Below, one piece after another: positions 51,157 through 62,921 of a stretch of DNA of 64,000 nt (the stretch's first letter is position 1; each line of letters starts with the position of its first letter). A program made the translations under genes and the position numbers. Below the pieces are notes generated by a model. It was given only the letters and a program-made list of their open reading frames with translations, did not search any database and was not told the origin of the DNA. The stretch covers positions 11,280,001 to 11,344,000 of the forward strand of contig NW_025062478.1 of assembly GCF_000002995.4 (NCBI RefSeq), in the 5' to 3' direction. This DNA comes from Brugia malayi. Lineage: Eukaryota; Nematoda; Chromadorea; Rhabditida; Onchocercidae.

Positions 51157-53728
51157 CATAACTTAATGCATTAATTGTGCCAAATTACAAAAAATAATTC
51201 ATTTTTCTTCCCTTCCTGCTACATTTACAATTGTTAATTTGACCTTGAATTGAAAGCTTTTATAGGATGGCATAAAATTATCGATGAACAATGGCCATTT
51301 TTGTTGTATCTAAAATTCTTTACCTTTACATCTTAATGACTCAAATATTTCTAAATTGTCAAGTTATTATCATCGTCTTCATGATTTCAGGGTCAAATGA
51401 AAATGAATACTTTAGCATGAAAACGACGAAAATTATTTGTGATATTCAATGCTAACGAATTTAAATTTTTTATTGCACAATCCACAAAAGGTTAAACTCT
51501 AACTGTTACGCAAATAACGCATGAAGTCACGTCCGTGTAATTTTATTCATTTAAACGTTCTATCTTATGATAGCTTATCACTCCAAAAATACTATCAATT
51601 ACTTTTGTGTATTTATCAGATCACTAAACTTTTACCGACATTTTTAAAAATTTGATAAACTTCTGATATCTTGAACTGATTGCTAATGAGTTTTTACAAT
51701 TCAAAAAAAAAAAAATGGCTTTCCATCTAATTTGTATCAGAACTTATCTCTACCATATTTATTAAACATTTTATGTTTTTGTTAAGTTTGCACTTCAATT
51801 TTTCATTGCTTTTCAGCCATTTCAGACTTCAATCTTTGACCTTAGTGAGATTTTATTAATTATAATTGTTTCTTACTAAACTGTAACTTGTTATTTTGAT
51901 TGAAATTTTGCAGAAATAAGTTATCATATTTCTCATATTATTATTAACTTTATTTTTGTGTTGAGTTTACTATTGTTCTATTCCGTTTGTTATTACATTT
52001 GATTTCGGAAATATTTTTGACATTGTTTTCTGTGGAAAGAAGGATGAAATGAGAAAAGGAAAGTATGAATTTAAGGAATTCATAAGAACCCGAAAGGAGA
52101 TGTATATCTTAGACGGATGGACGGACGGATTAGTAGAGAATTAATTGCATAGCATTTTTTGGTCAGATCTGATTCGCAGTGACATTTGCACATTTCTTTT
52201 TGCCGCTTTGCAAAAGGGGGAAGCATATTTTATTACCCAGTGGACATCTTGACCGGCTGCCGGTCTGCCGGTTGTCATGGAAGGAAGAAGGAGGGAGCAG
52301 GTCAAACTGAACGATCGCTTCTCAATAAAGAGGTCATTTAATGCCTTCGTATATAACATTGTGTCATTCATTATGATTAAATGGCTCTGTCTGATTGGCA
52401 ATCGGTCGCGTGCAGTAATATTCTAAAGACAAAACCATATTTAATGCTGGATGGGATTTGCTTAATTAGCCCGAAAGAATGAGTAAATTGAAAGCTAATC
52501 GATTATTATTAGCCTTATTTATCACTTAGAAAGCCAAGGACTGACTCTCACCGCAGCTTTGCTGGGAATCTGAACGAATAGCGCATTCAACCATATGCAT
52601 TGTAAATTTTTTATTGAAATATCTCAAATTTTGCTACAAGATGAATATGGCTCTTTTTTTAAGTTCATCTGGGTTACTCATATATGCTCATTCAGTACTA
52701 GTCAAACTGCAAAGGTCATTCAAGATGTACTTTAACCTCTACTTTAAGATGAGTGTAAGAGGAAATATACAGCACGAGATCTGCCAGTAGTTCATCAAAG
52801 AAGAGCGAAAATAGTGGTTCAAAGTTCAGTTGACCATTTACCCAGGCCTACCATTTCAACCAAGTTGACCTATCTGACCTGTCTCTCCCCGTTGTCTCGA
52901 TTCCATGTCTTCCACTCAAGTGTAGGTTTATCATTTGGACTATTACTTTTGGCGTTCAGATTGACAATTTAGTCATTTCGGTGTTTCGTTTGTTGCCTTC
53001 AAGTGCAGAGTCATATAGATGAGGGAGATAATTAAAAGCTTGACGTGATCGTACGTGAATGAAATCAAGTAGGATGATAGAGAGGGAAATGAACTTGAAG
53101 GGACAATTCCGGATTGGCTTTCAGGATAACTGTCCGTACCCAGGTATGAACTCTGACCTTCCTCTGTGTGATGTGGTGACCCGGTGACAGTACTGTGGAA
53201 CACTTGACTCTCTCCCTAAAGTGGTTGCAGACAATATGTTGAATGGCTTATGCAAATATGATAGGATGCTAATATTGTTTGTGCAGACGAATGAATGCTT
53301 ACTGCAACCCAGGTAGAATGCATAGGGACACTGCAACTCGGCCAGGTAGGATGTACACAAGGGACATTGGGTATCGGATATCGGACATTCAAATTTTAGT
53401 GTGCTACCGGACGGATGGTCAAGTCTCTGCTGACCTATCGCTTTTTCATTCCAAGTTCAAAAATGTAGTGGTGCAGTTAGAGAACTCATAGACAACTGAA
53501 CCCTGCAATTGTCCTCTTCCATTTTTAGTCCTCCCGGAGGGATGGGGAGGGATGGAGGGTCTAGTAATCCATTCTTCTGAATAACTTATTGTTCATAATT
53601 TATTTCTTTGAATTAACCGAAAATTGTCGTAAAGGTCATTTTGGCTCGATTTTAGGTCACTTGATCCATTTTTATTCTAATTAGCATAGCATCACTTAAA
53701 AGCCATACATTCGAAGAAACATCCCATT

Positions 53729-53754
53729 TCTCTCTCTCTCTCCCTCTCTCTCTC
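53729..53754. repeat. CT dinucleotide tract
   Basis: TC repeats interrupted once by CC, in the gene-poor region. A similar CT-rich tract lies at about 56673-56715. Confidence 0.85.
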
Positions 53755-56700
53755 AGTATCTTTCCTAAGTTTACTAGTGAATTACTAAAATAATAAAAAA
53801 TATTAAAAGTGCCTCAAACGAACAAACTAAAAAGTCCGTGGACACACGTCTCTGAATTCATTAAAATTGCTCCCTCCTCTAACTGAAACGAGTACAACTC
53901 AGAGATTTTCCTCAAGTGATGGAATACTCCTGCATGTCGAGAAATCCGAGAGTGAGAAGCTGAACTCTACGTAACGTACGTCAGCAAATCGCACACTCCA
54001 CGAAATGGTCAATCACTTTTCCCACACTTCAGTCTTCACTTCAATTTGAGTGGAACATTTTCATATGCTAACGCTTCAGCATTGTCCTCCAATGTTTCAT
54101 CTGTCACGCACATTTGTTTTACTACAGCTATTACTCTCGATGTCACCAAGCATTGCTCCCGATAACACCAAGTGTCGCACTACAACTATCTTCAGTTCCG
54201 CTAGCTGCGCTCACACTATTCTCATTCATTTCCTTTCTCACTAAATTTCTTTTTGAATGCCTCAAAAAGAAAGGCTATAGATTACTTTTTGCAGTGCGAG
54301 TGTATTTGCATGGATTACATGTGCATGCATGCATGTCTGAGACGACACTCCTTGTCACCTCCCTTCTCTCCTTGAAGTATCCCTCCAGTTAGGCCTGACA
54401 CTGACAATGCTAAGGCCATACTTCTGCTTTTGCTGGCAACAGAATCCATTTCCTTAGTTTCTATCGTACCAATTCACTTTAAGTCAATTTAATTTAATAT
54501 AAATAATTTCGCAATGCATCCCATGGGATCTGAACGTCATTTAAAACTATCTTGTGGTTGAACATAATAAAATCCTCAGTGGAATAGTAAGAACAAGTAG
54601 TTTAGAGTAAGCTAACTCAAAGCTATCTGACTTAATTTAAATTTGAACTTTACTCAATGCCAATTTAATTTAATTCAATTCAATTCAGTACATTCAGTGC
54701 AGAATATACTTTAGTGTAAAGAGTATGAAATTTTCACTCTCCTTTCATGGACAGAAAGAAGCAACTCACTGAGGGAGGAAGATCTGTCCTCCACTTTGTC
54801 TCCTTTGCTGTGACAAGTTTGTCCTTCCTCCTTTCCTTAAGACATTTCTGTTCATACTGATCAGAGATCTACCGAGTCTCATTCGTCCTTCTGATGACCC
54901 TTCTTGCATACATTCTGGCTTCACTGCACTACTGTCTACTGCTACTGCATTTCGAAATTAATTTAATTTAAGTTCAGTTGAACGGTAGCAATGCGACAAA
55001 TGTGACAAATTAAGTTGCTTTCTAGAATGCTTACCTCAGTTTCGTTATTCTTTTTCAAATATTTCAATCCTCGAAAGTGCACTTGTCCTCCTAATGACCC
55101 CTAACCTCCTAATGACCCCTGTTAACTTTTTAGATGAGTTCTGATACTCTTTGCTATGAATAGCGTTGGATATCGGAATAACAGTGTGTTAATTTGGAAT
55201 AAATAATAACGGAGATGAGAGAAGACTGGACAGATGTCTGGAAGAGCACTAAACCGATAGTCAGAAGGACTGGTGTTCCGGCCTACCGGTCAGCGCTAAC
55301 GGCTAATCCTCTCACCTTCCGTTTACTCTGCTCCCAGTTCATTCATTAAGCAAATATCTCCGCCACTCCATTCGAGCAAATAATTGGCTCATCTTTCCAT
55401 TTCTGTATCTGTGCTTTATTCCGTACGATTTTTCCGGTATCTATCATTTTGGTCCTATCGAAAAAGTTATTATTCATTTAAGAGAGAGAAGAGAGTAATT
55501 ATTTTGATTTTCCGTTAATCAGTTTACCTGGAAAAACCGATTTATAATCATTGGAACGACCGACCTTTATTTGACAGATGTTTAATCGCTCTCAGATTAT
55601 GAATTGAAATTGTGGGTCAGTGAAAATGATAGTTTGTCAGCTATCTAATTCTTCCTTTTAAATTTCTGATCTTTTTTTTTTTTTTAATAATTTTGAAGTT
55701 TAAATGTTTTTTAGAAGAATTTCCGTTTCTCTAAAAAATAACAAAAATCAATTCTTACCAATGGTACAGCATTTTATCACTTCAACCATCACATATTAGC
55801 AGTAACTAAGCCATCCATCTAAACTGAGCTTTCAAAATGTTCCAATTTTAAAATCAGTTTATCAGTGTGTTATTTATTTATTATTCTTTCTTTCAGACTT
55901 ATCTTTATTTATCACCAGTTGTCAAATGTCATTTTTTGATTTGAAAAATTTATGTAACGAAGGATAATACATTTTAAATAGAAATGAACTCTTTGAATAC
56001 ATCTCATCTGTAAGCCAAAATATCAGTAAGGCATTGAACAATTTGTGATCTCGGATCAGCAAGAGTTTCGTTTAGTTATTACCAAGAAATTCCTCGGGTA
56101 GGCAATTAAGTACTGCCAGTGTTCGGGTGGGCAGTTAAGTACTGTCAGTGATACTTCCTATAAGTACATTTCTTTGTACTACAAATAAGTGAACGAACTG
56201 ATTAGTGAAGAATGCAAGTATTGATAACCGCTCACTTTCCTCTGCAATGAATAATTAATTCGATTTTGAAAATTACCAGTAAAAACTTACTTTATATAAC
56301 CAATTGATCGAGAAAAGTCTAAAATTGATGAAGAAAATCAATATAAATTGCTGAGATGCTGAATCAAACAATTCAATTTCGAGAAAAAATAGTGTTAAAT
56401 TTGCCAAATAGGCCAGTGTTGTAAATTTTGAAATGACCATTTCTTACAACAGAAGGACTTTTCCCGAGTAATATATCTCGATCAGTTGTTACTACGGCGA
56501 TGTGACAGTCGAGGTGACAATTTTTCTCTTCGTTACTGACTGTGTGTGATATAATGCAAGCAAATTTTAATCTCACAATCTTCGTTACTTTGCTTCTGGT
56601 TGTTCAATAATTCAACGCTGTGCTATCCACACATATCACATCTCGAGAAGATGAAGAATCGTTCGTTTTTCCTGCCTCCCTCTCTCTCTCTCCCTATCTC

Positions 56701-58301
56701 TCTCTCTCTCTTTCTCAAGAGAATTATTCAAATTTCAATTTGAATTGATTTCTTTTTTGGAAAGTGATCGCAACACTGCTACACACACCTTCTTCATACT
56801 TTCTCCTATGACAACGACAAAGAGCACAAGGCAGGTAAGAGCAGAGGACAGAAAGATGTCACTTTCATTTGTTCGACATATCTCTTCGAAATTAGCTCGA
56901 TTTCATTCTCATCCACAACACCTCTTCCTATCATAGTTCCATTATCTGATCAAATCAGTACCGTATTTCGAAGCTGCTCAATCTATACGGTGCGGACCGC
57001 ATCTTTCGAGATAGTGCATGACGAGAGCGGAATAGAAAAAGTATGAGTTTCAAGGCTTTTTGATTCAAATTTTAGCTAGTGCCAGTAGACCAGCATAATA
57101 TATTCTTTCGTTATTCATTTGAACCAGATCTATCGGCCGATAGCATCAGTAACGGCAGCACAAGACCAAGGGTGACAATTCCCGTAGCGATAATGTCGCA
57201 CGACATATGGCACATGCCGCGACACCGCCCCAATTTTCCATCCCATTAGAGGATGAAAGATAAAAGGAGGCAGTGGTTATAATGCAGTAACGTCATCAAG
57301 TGAAAGGGTTTGTGAAGTTTGAAGTTCGAACTACTCTCGACTCACTCATAGCGCTTATCAGTTTGTTACTTTTTAATTTCTATATTCATTACTCTGAGAC
57401 ATTTTCCTTCTTATTCAAATCATTTAAATCATTCTTTACATATTCTCTCCATGAACTTTCTACTTGAAGACCGTCACAACAAACAACAGTGTGTAGCTTC
57501 AAGTAAAGTAAAGTAAAGCCAGAATTCCGGAAACAATATAACAGTTGATTGTCAGGTTTTCTTGAGAGCTCCTTCCAAATGGATAGGTTTATGAACCGGA
57601 GTGACCCATCCTGTCAGAAGGGATGAATAGATAGTCCTTGTGACCGCGTCACTTATTTGCATATTCCTTTCCCATTCATTCCGTATTGTTTGTTTATTAT
57701 TTGCTTCTCGTATACTTATAATATGTCATTTTTGCGCCTCATTGATGTCGCACATAAGAAAATAATACTTGCTTACTTGTCTCTGATGTTATTGGCCACC
57801 TATGATTATTTTTCTGTCTGAATTTCACTTATTTATTAGGACATTTTCAAGTTATCCTCACATTATTGAGAACAGGAATATACATAGGTGCAAGCCATGA
57901 AAGTGACATCTGCAGCTGCAGTCATCCATCTATCCGTAATGACACAGATGTCAAATTTGAATGTTTGTTTTAGTGCCCTTTGACCATCCATTCTAGACAG
58001 CCAATTGTTGTGAGAAACCATTACGGGTCACACGAACGGAGAACCATTGAGAGGTCATGCAAATGGTCACTGATTCGACCAGTAGCATTCTATTCGAGGG
58101 CTTACTGCTCATTCATCTGAAATGTCATCCTGAAATTCTCATTTGTCTTTTTCTTCTTTCCATTTTATTACATTTCAAAATACATTAAATTCTGAATTCA
58201 AATTTAATCCTTTCAAATAAAACAATCCTTAATAAACAAAACTGTTAGATAAACAGTAAGCATTTTTTGTCGCAATTTCTTTTAAGGCTTATATTTTATA
58301 C

Positions 58302-58444
58302 TTAAGGAATATTTTCATGCAGCCCAATTATACTTCTCAACTTTGATAGGTAAACTGTGATTGTCTCCTCAGATAAGCTCTCTGCAAAAATCAAGGTTAA
58401 GGATACATTCACTTACCTTCGGGCAAATTCTTTCGCAAAAGCAT
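58302..58444 (-). CDS. Speculative two-exon mini-ORF, 35 residues
   Basis: Minus-strand ATG at 58444, nine codons, then a consensus donor GTAAGT, a 35-nt stretch ending TTTTTGCAG, and 26 more codons to TAA at 58302-58304. The donor and acceptor are both excellent and the phase is continuous, but a 35-nt intron is very short for this genome and the product has no known relatives to my eye. It is divergent from the GPI-protein gene, whose start is 139 bp away. Treat it as a pattern to test, not a firm gene. Confidence 0.15.
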
Positions 58445-58566
58445 AGCTTTGAAGGGTAATAATTGGGCATAGTTTACATGCTGTGCTACCAAATGAGAAA
58501 ATTAATAATTGACGGATGATACCTCGTTCGTTACAACAATCTTTTCATTATACTGAAATGATAATA

Positions 58567-58576
58567 TTTCTCGTAG
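58567..58576 (+). promoter_or_regulatory. Candidate spliced-leader acceptor of the GPI-protein gene
   Basis: TTTCTCGTAG ends six nt before the start codon at 58583, a common arrangement for trans-spliced nematode genes. Confidence 0.4.
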
Positions 58577-58582
58577 ATTACG

Positions 58583-61578
58583 ATGACGAGAACGGTTCAA
58601 TCGTCAGCTGTGAGGATACTGTCGTTGACTTTGGCGCTTCTTATTGTTGCCATTACCGCTTCACGCCAGTCCTATGATCCGACCATGCGGGATTACGTCG
58701 AAATATGTGACGAAATGGCTCAGTTAGCTGGCGACAACTTTTGTAGGGTAATGATTTCGACATGGTTTGCATGTTGTTTCAACAAATGAGATACTTAATA
58801 ATTAGCCCATGATTATTTCCCGTTTCCCTCGGGTAAATTTCTTGAGACGAGAGTCAGGCATTTTTTGAGCCCTGTTGATTGAGACACTTCTGTCCGGATG
58901 TCACTTACAACAACTCAGTTCAGCCTAATTCAGCTTATTCTGGTCTTCATTACCCACCCATCCATCTATATGATACTTATGAACAGGTAATTTTCACCCA
59001 GGTATTCGATATTTGCTGTCGTGACCGTGCAAAGAACAAATTGAATGGCGATCGCTGTCAATTAACTGATCCCACTAATGGATGCCAACTCACTCCCGAG
59101 GTATGTGTCAATCATCATTATCGTCAATTTCTATTGATGTCCTTTGATAATCTAATTTATATGACACTCATTTACAGCATATTTGATATATTGAGAGGAG
59201 GTAAATTTCAAGGTGTGAAAGAGCTACTCATCTATTGATCTTTGATCCATTTTCTTCTGGTTTTCCCGTTCGAAAAAGGCAAAATTGTTGAAATTTTTGA
59301 GTTATTTTTTGAACGATAACTTTAAAAGTCCATCCAGTGAAACAAATGTCAACGTTAATGTCATCCAATACTGAAATTTGAATAACTGATGGGTAGTGCG
59401 ATAATATATCAGTTCATTTCTCCTTTTCCTTGAAATTTTCAAGAGAAGAATAATCGGAAATTAAAGCACTATTCATTTCCACTTCACCCAACCCGTAAAC
59501 TTCAAATTGCATAATTATAGTCTATAATTACATGTAGAAATTATATACTAGGCTGAATTTTTTAATTAAACGAAATAAATGACGGATTTCACCAACCATA
59601 TTAAATGGAAACGGATGAGAGTCATTTTGGTGTCGCTGCATGGGTGACAGGCCGAAATAGGTTCAGGCAAACAATGATTTATAGTCTCGTCTCCATTCCC
59701 ATGACTAAATATTGTCCTACAGCCAGCAGAATGTTGTCAAAATCGGTGACCTCGAAGCAATTGCAGTAATTTTGAATAAATTTCATATTAAACAAGTGGT
59801 CAGTTATGATAGAAGGAAACAAATATGAAATTGTTGTCGCATCATTTGATCCATCTCCGTCCGTGCATGTTATGAGTGACAATCCATCTTGAAGTTTTAG
59901 TTCAATGCGACATTTTAAGATTTAATTCTGTTTGGTTTCTGTCTAGTCGTAAATATTGCCTAATGCACTGATATCGGCGAATTTTTCCTTCAGAACTACT
60001 AACACTAGATATGACCATTGGACTATCTATCGGTAATCGATAATCGATAATGATTTATAGATCTTGTGTACTCAAGAAATTCGCTGCTAGACAAAATATT
60101 AATGAAGGTACCATTAGCAATACAACGTAACAGGTGAAAAAGCCTAGGTGTCTCTGGTTTCTGTGCGGTCTTCTTTTGACACCTATACTTTGTACCTCAG
60201 TTTAACTGAGCAAAAAGCAAAATGATTTAGTGACAAGGAAGGGACATTCCGTTCTCGGAAAACACCTGCCTTAGATATGTAAAGGTCATTGAGTTAGTAG
60301 TAGCCAGTATTTACATATTGTCTTAATTAAGCAGAAGATTTAAATTTGCAGGGTAATGTGGAGTTTCTACGATGTCGAGCCTATAATTGTACCCCCGAGG
60401 TGACAACCACCACCACCACAACGACAACGACGACTACCGCCCGTGCTCTTTTTCTGAGTTCCTCATCGACAGGTAAGGTTTCGACCTGATCAAGTTATGT
60501 GTGTAGCACTGCATTTCATCCTTAAATTCTCAAGCATCGTTCAATCCATTTATGCTATATTCGGAATTCTCACTTTCATCCAAATTTCTCAACAAAAAAC
60601 GACGCTACCTAAAGGACCGATAACTTTAGACCCATCACTAAACTTCAATTTGATTTTAGTGATGATCGATGCTTCTAAATGCATTTGTTTAAATTGTAGA
60701 ACGAATTGACTGGAACCGATAGGTGAACATTTGCCCACCTTCATATCTGATCTGCTATATTAGCAGCATCTACTCATTGGCTAATTCAGTTGGTCACATT
60801 TGGTCCCCTAAAGCTATAAAAGGGGGACCGCGTCCTTCATTTTCCTTCTTCTCTCTAATGCACCAAAGGAATTAAAATTTTGATGGTCTCTGACCTTTTA
60901 TTTGTGCGATTACATCTTGTTGATTATTATTTAATAAGTTGAATGTAATACATATTCGGTTGTTCAGTGTCTTCTCACAAATTTAGAATTTATTATCTTA
61001 GAAGTAGCAGAATGGATGAATGTTTAATTTAGAAATGTTCAAATAATTCCTTCATTAATAGCTCTTCGATGTTAAGAACTATTAATGACCAAATTGTTCG
61101 AAGTTTTTTTGCAAAGACTATTAGACGAAGACGAAAAGTTGTGCTTTATCACTGAAGCCATCTCTGCAGTTCCTTTTTATTCAAAACTATCAGTGAATTC
61201 TCTTTCACTTTTAAAGTGACATTCTCGGTAGCTTTTCGAGGTCGCAGAATGATGCGTGAATTGAATAATCATTTGAGCGTGAAATGAGCAAACAAGGAGA
61301 CACCTTATTAATAGCAGAAAATGACGGCGCTGTTGGTACGGCGCAATCCTCTGTAGGCGATTAATCCCTCTCAGCTGCTACCATAGCGTGTCTCCGACTA
61401 GTACTATTCAAAACGAAACAAACTCTTTGAGGGATTTTCTGAAATTAGTTCATCGGCCTGACTTGCAACTTGATTTATTGCAGGTATCAAGGCAGGTGCA
61501 TTTGTTACCGTAATCGCATTTGCTGCAGCTTTTCAACTAAGCTTCAGGCAATACTATCATTGGATATTGCTCGCCTAA
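58583..61578 (+). CDS. Secreted cysteine-rich, Thr-rich, probably GPI-anchored protein (unknown family)
   Basis: Exons 58583-58747, 58884-59100, 60352-60472 and 61484-61578, about 198 residues. The N-terminus is a signal peptide (ILSLTLALLIVAITA core). The ectodomain has spaced cysteines: EICDEMAQ, DNFCR, HFCPDV, DICCRDR, DRCQLTDPTNGCQL and LRCRAYNC. A run of eleven threonines follows, probably an O-glycosylated stalk, then SSSS as a possible cleavage site and a hydrophobic tail (AGAFVTVIAFAAAFQLSF) ending near the stop, as in GPI signals. AATAAA follows at 61636. I do not recognise the family. Two problems: exon 1 ends in phase 0 at GTAATG, but exon 2 reads correctly only if one base (A) precedes CAC, so that junction is unresolved. 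A different last exon may be used (62746-62921). Confidence 0.6.
60802..60829. promoter_or_regulatory. TATAAAAG box inside an inverted repeat, intron of the GPI-protein gene
   Basis: GGTCCCCT (60802-60809) is complementary to AGGGGGACC (60821-60829) with one base unpaired, and the loop contains TATAAAAG (60815-60822). A pyrimidine-rich stretch follows. It could be an internal promoter or a hairpin; neither is shown. Confidence 0.25.
61296..61395 (+). ncRNA. Candidate structured RNA in the last intron of the GPI-protein gene
   Basis: GGAGACAC (61296-61303) pairs perfectly with GTGTCTCC (61388-61395). Inside, TAGCAG (61312-61317) pairs perfectly with CTGCTA (61375-61380), and two GCGC words (61327-61330, 61341-61344) can close a ten-base loop. 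The segment is 100 nt long and lies 88 bp before the last exon. I see no clear C/D boxes. The strand is set by the host gene; the stems would form on either strand. Confidence 0.35.
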
Positions 61579-61635
61579 AAATATCTCTAACATTTTGGTA
61601 CGTACTTTCCTTATGCTTCACTATAGTTAGTGGGG

Positions 61636-61641
61636 AATAAA
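61636..61641 (+). terminator. Candidate poly(A) signal of the GPI-protein gene
   Basis: AATAAA lies 57 nt after the stop codon at 61576-61578, which supports 61484-61578 as a true terminal exon. Confidence 0.45.
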
Positions 61642-62395
61642 CTTCGAAGTAATGTCTCAGTTAATATTTCTCTGTGCTGATTGCACCTATTCCGGCTGTA
61701 TAACGATATTTCCGGAATACGTTGTTTCCGTCACAATTCAACCACAAAACATTTTAACTTCCTTTGTGACACTTTAAAGATTTACTGAACTTTGTCAAAA
61801 AAGATTCATTATATTTTCGCTATATATTTTATTGATAGAGCAGATAATTTTTTAAGATTCAATTCTGAAAATTATCACAAACACATGAGAAATGGTGGTC
61901 GAATATATTTGATCAACATCTTCCATAAATTTTGATAATTGATTTTTTAAGAAAGAAACAATGTTTCATTTATTTAAACAAATTCAAAATAAAATATTGC
62001 TTTAATTTTGGAAAAATTTTTCAAAGAAAGAAATATTCCATCCAGCTTTGCATTACTCACACAGTAATGTATCGATTCATTTAGCTAAATAACTTTGGCT
62101 ATTAACACTAAACCATCAGTCCTCATATTTCTTACGTTAGTTTAACTGCCAAACTTCACTTTACTCTGAATCTCTCGACCCTCTTTTCATCACCAATTAT
62201 CATCATTCATTATTCCTTCCTTAAAAAAAAAGCCAATAGCAAAATAATTGTTAAGCAACGCGAAAGTTAGAGACAAGAAAAGTAATAGAATTGCAGTGAA
62301 TTACAAGTTATACACACTTTGTGAATTTTAAAAATTTCAAGAGTACTTCGTAGAATGATCAGAATGGAATTACATCAAATTTCAATGCCTTGTAT

Positions 62396-62400
<5 letters not shown>

Positions 62401-62431
<31 letters not shown>
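62401..62431. repeat. GA dinucleotide microsatellite
   Basis: About fifteen perfect GA units between the two candidate terminal exons of the GPI-protein gene. Confidence 0.97.
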
Positions 62432-62434
<3 letters not shown>

Positions 62435-62745
62435 CATTAGTCTGACTTAGGTATAGCAAAGATAGCATTATTCTTGGCTTCTATTCAGCTTCTATTCAGG
62501 TACCATTGCATATGAAACTGTCGTCTTCCTTAAGTAAAAATTATGGATAACTTTCACTTTTGAAGTTGCCTTGCAAACATATCGTTAAGACGTGAAATTT
62601 GACGATTGTTGAGGATAGCTTTAAAATAATGAAGTGAATGATGCTTAGAGTTTAGGAAATTAAAATGACTCATTTGAAATTCATCAATCTTTCTTTCATT
62701 CATTTGATCTAATCAATTCAAGATTAACATATTCATTTTTTAAAG

Positions 62746-62921
62746 ATTATTCTAAGCAACCATCTACAGTGGCCACTGATCAGGAAGAAAAAGCTGCAAC
62801 CGTTACTCGACAATTGGTACAATCCGGAAAACCTCAGAGTTCTTCGTATTGTTCAATCCCATACTGCTCCACTTTGTTTTCCTCTACTCTGTTTTTTGTA
62901 ATATTTTATGCCATTCGTTAG
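62746..62921 (+). CDS. Candidate alternative 3' terminal exon of the GPI-protein gene
   Basis: After a T-rich acceptor (TTTTTTAAAG) an open frame of 57 codons runs to TAG at 62919-62921. Joined to the exon 3 donor at 60472 (phase 1) it reads in frame with no stop. The product is a polar stretch with DQEEKAATVTRQL, then SGKPQSSS, and a hydrophobic end (STLFFVIFYAIR). That layout again suits a GPI signal, with different residues from the tail at 61484-61578. It could instead be the last exon of a separate gene. No clear AATAAA follows closely. Confidence 0.4.

Larger units (their letters stand above)
48321..58582. other. Ten-kilobase region without confident genes
   Basis: The left part is AT-rich and holds a 26-bp minisatellite (50904-51156) and a second ATGCAAAT/GCATGC cluster (50795-50845). 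From about 52080 to 58200 the sequence looks less AT-rich and has CT tracts (53729-53754 and about 56673-56715). Frames at 48909-49235, 52141-52401, 53121-53360, 53279-53491, 54050-54392 and 56745-56936 have no family match or consistent splicing. A two-exon mini-frame (58302-58444, minus) is listed separately. The even composition could mean conserved regulatory DNA or undetected exons. Confidence 0.5.

Noticed and set aside
50917..51174. Three overlapping open frames with a repeated YIFVYKIT-like peptide
   Set aside because: They are translations of the 26-bp minisatellite in each frame, with no splice or family support.
52141..52401. 86-codon minus-strand frame in the less AT-rich region
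   Set aside because: No recognisable domain and no matching splice sites were found around it.
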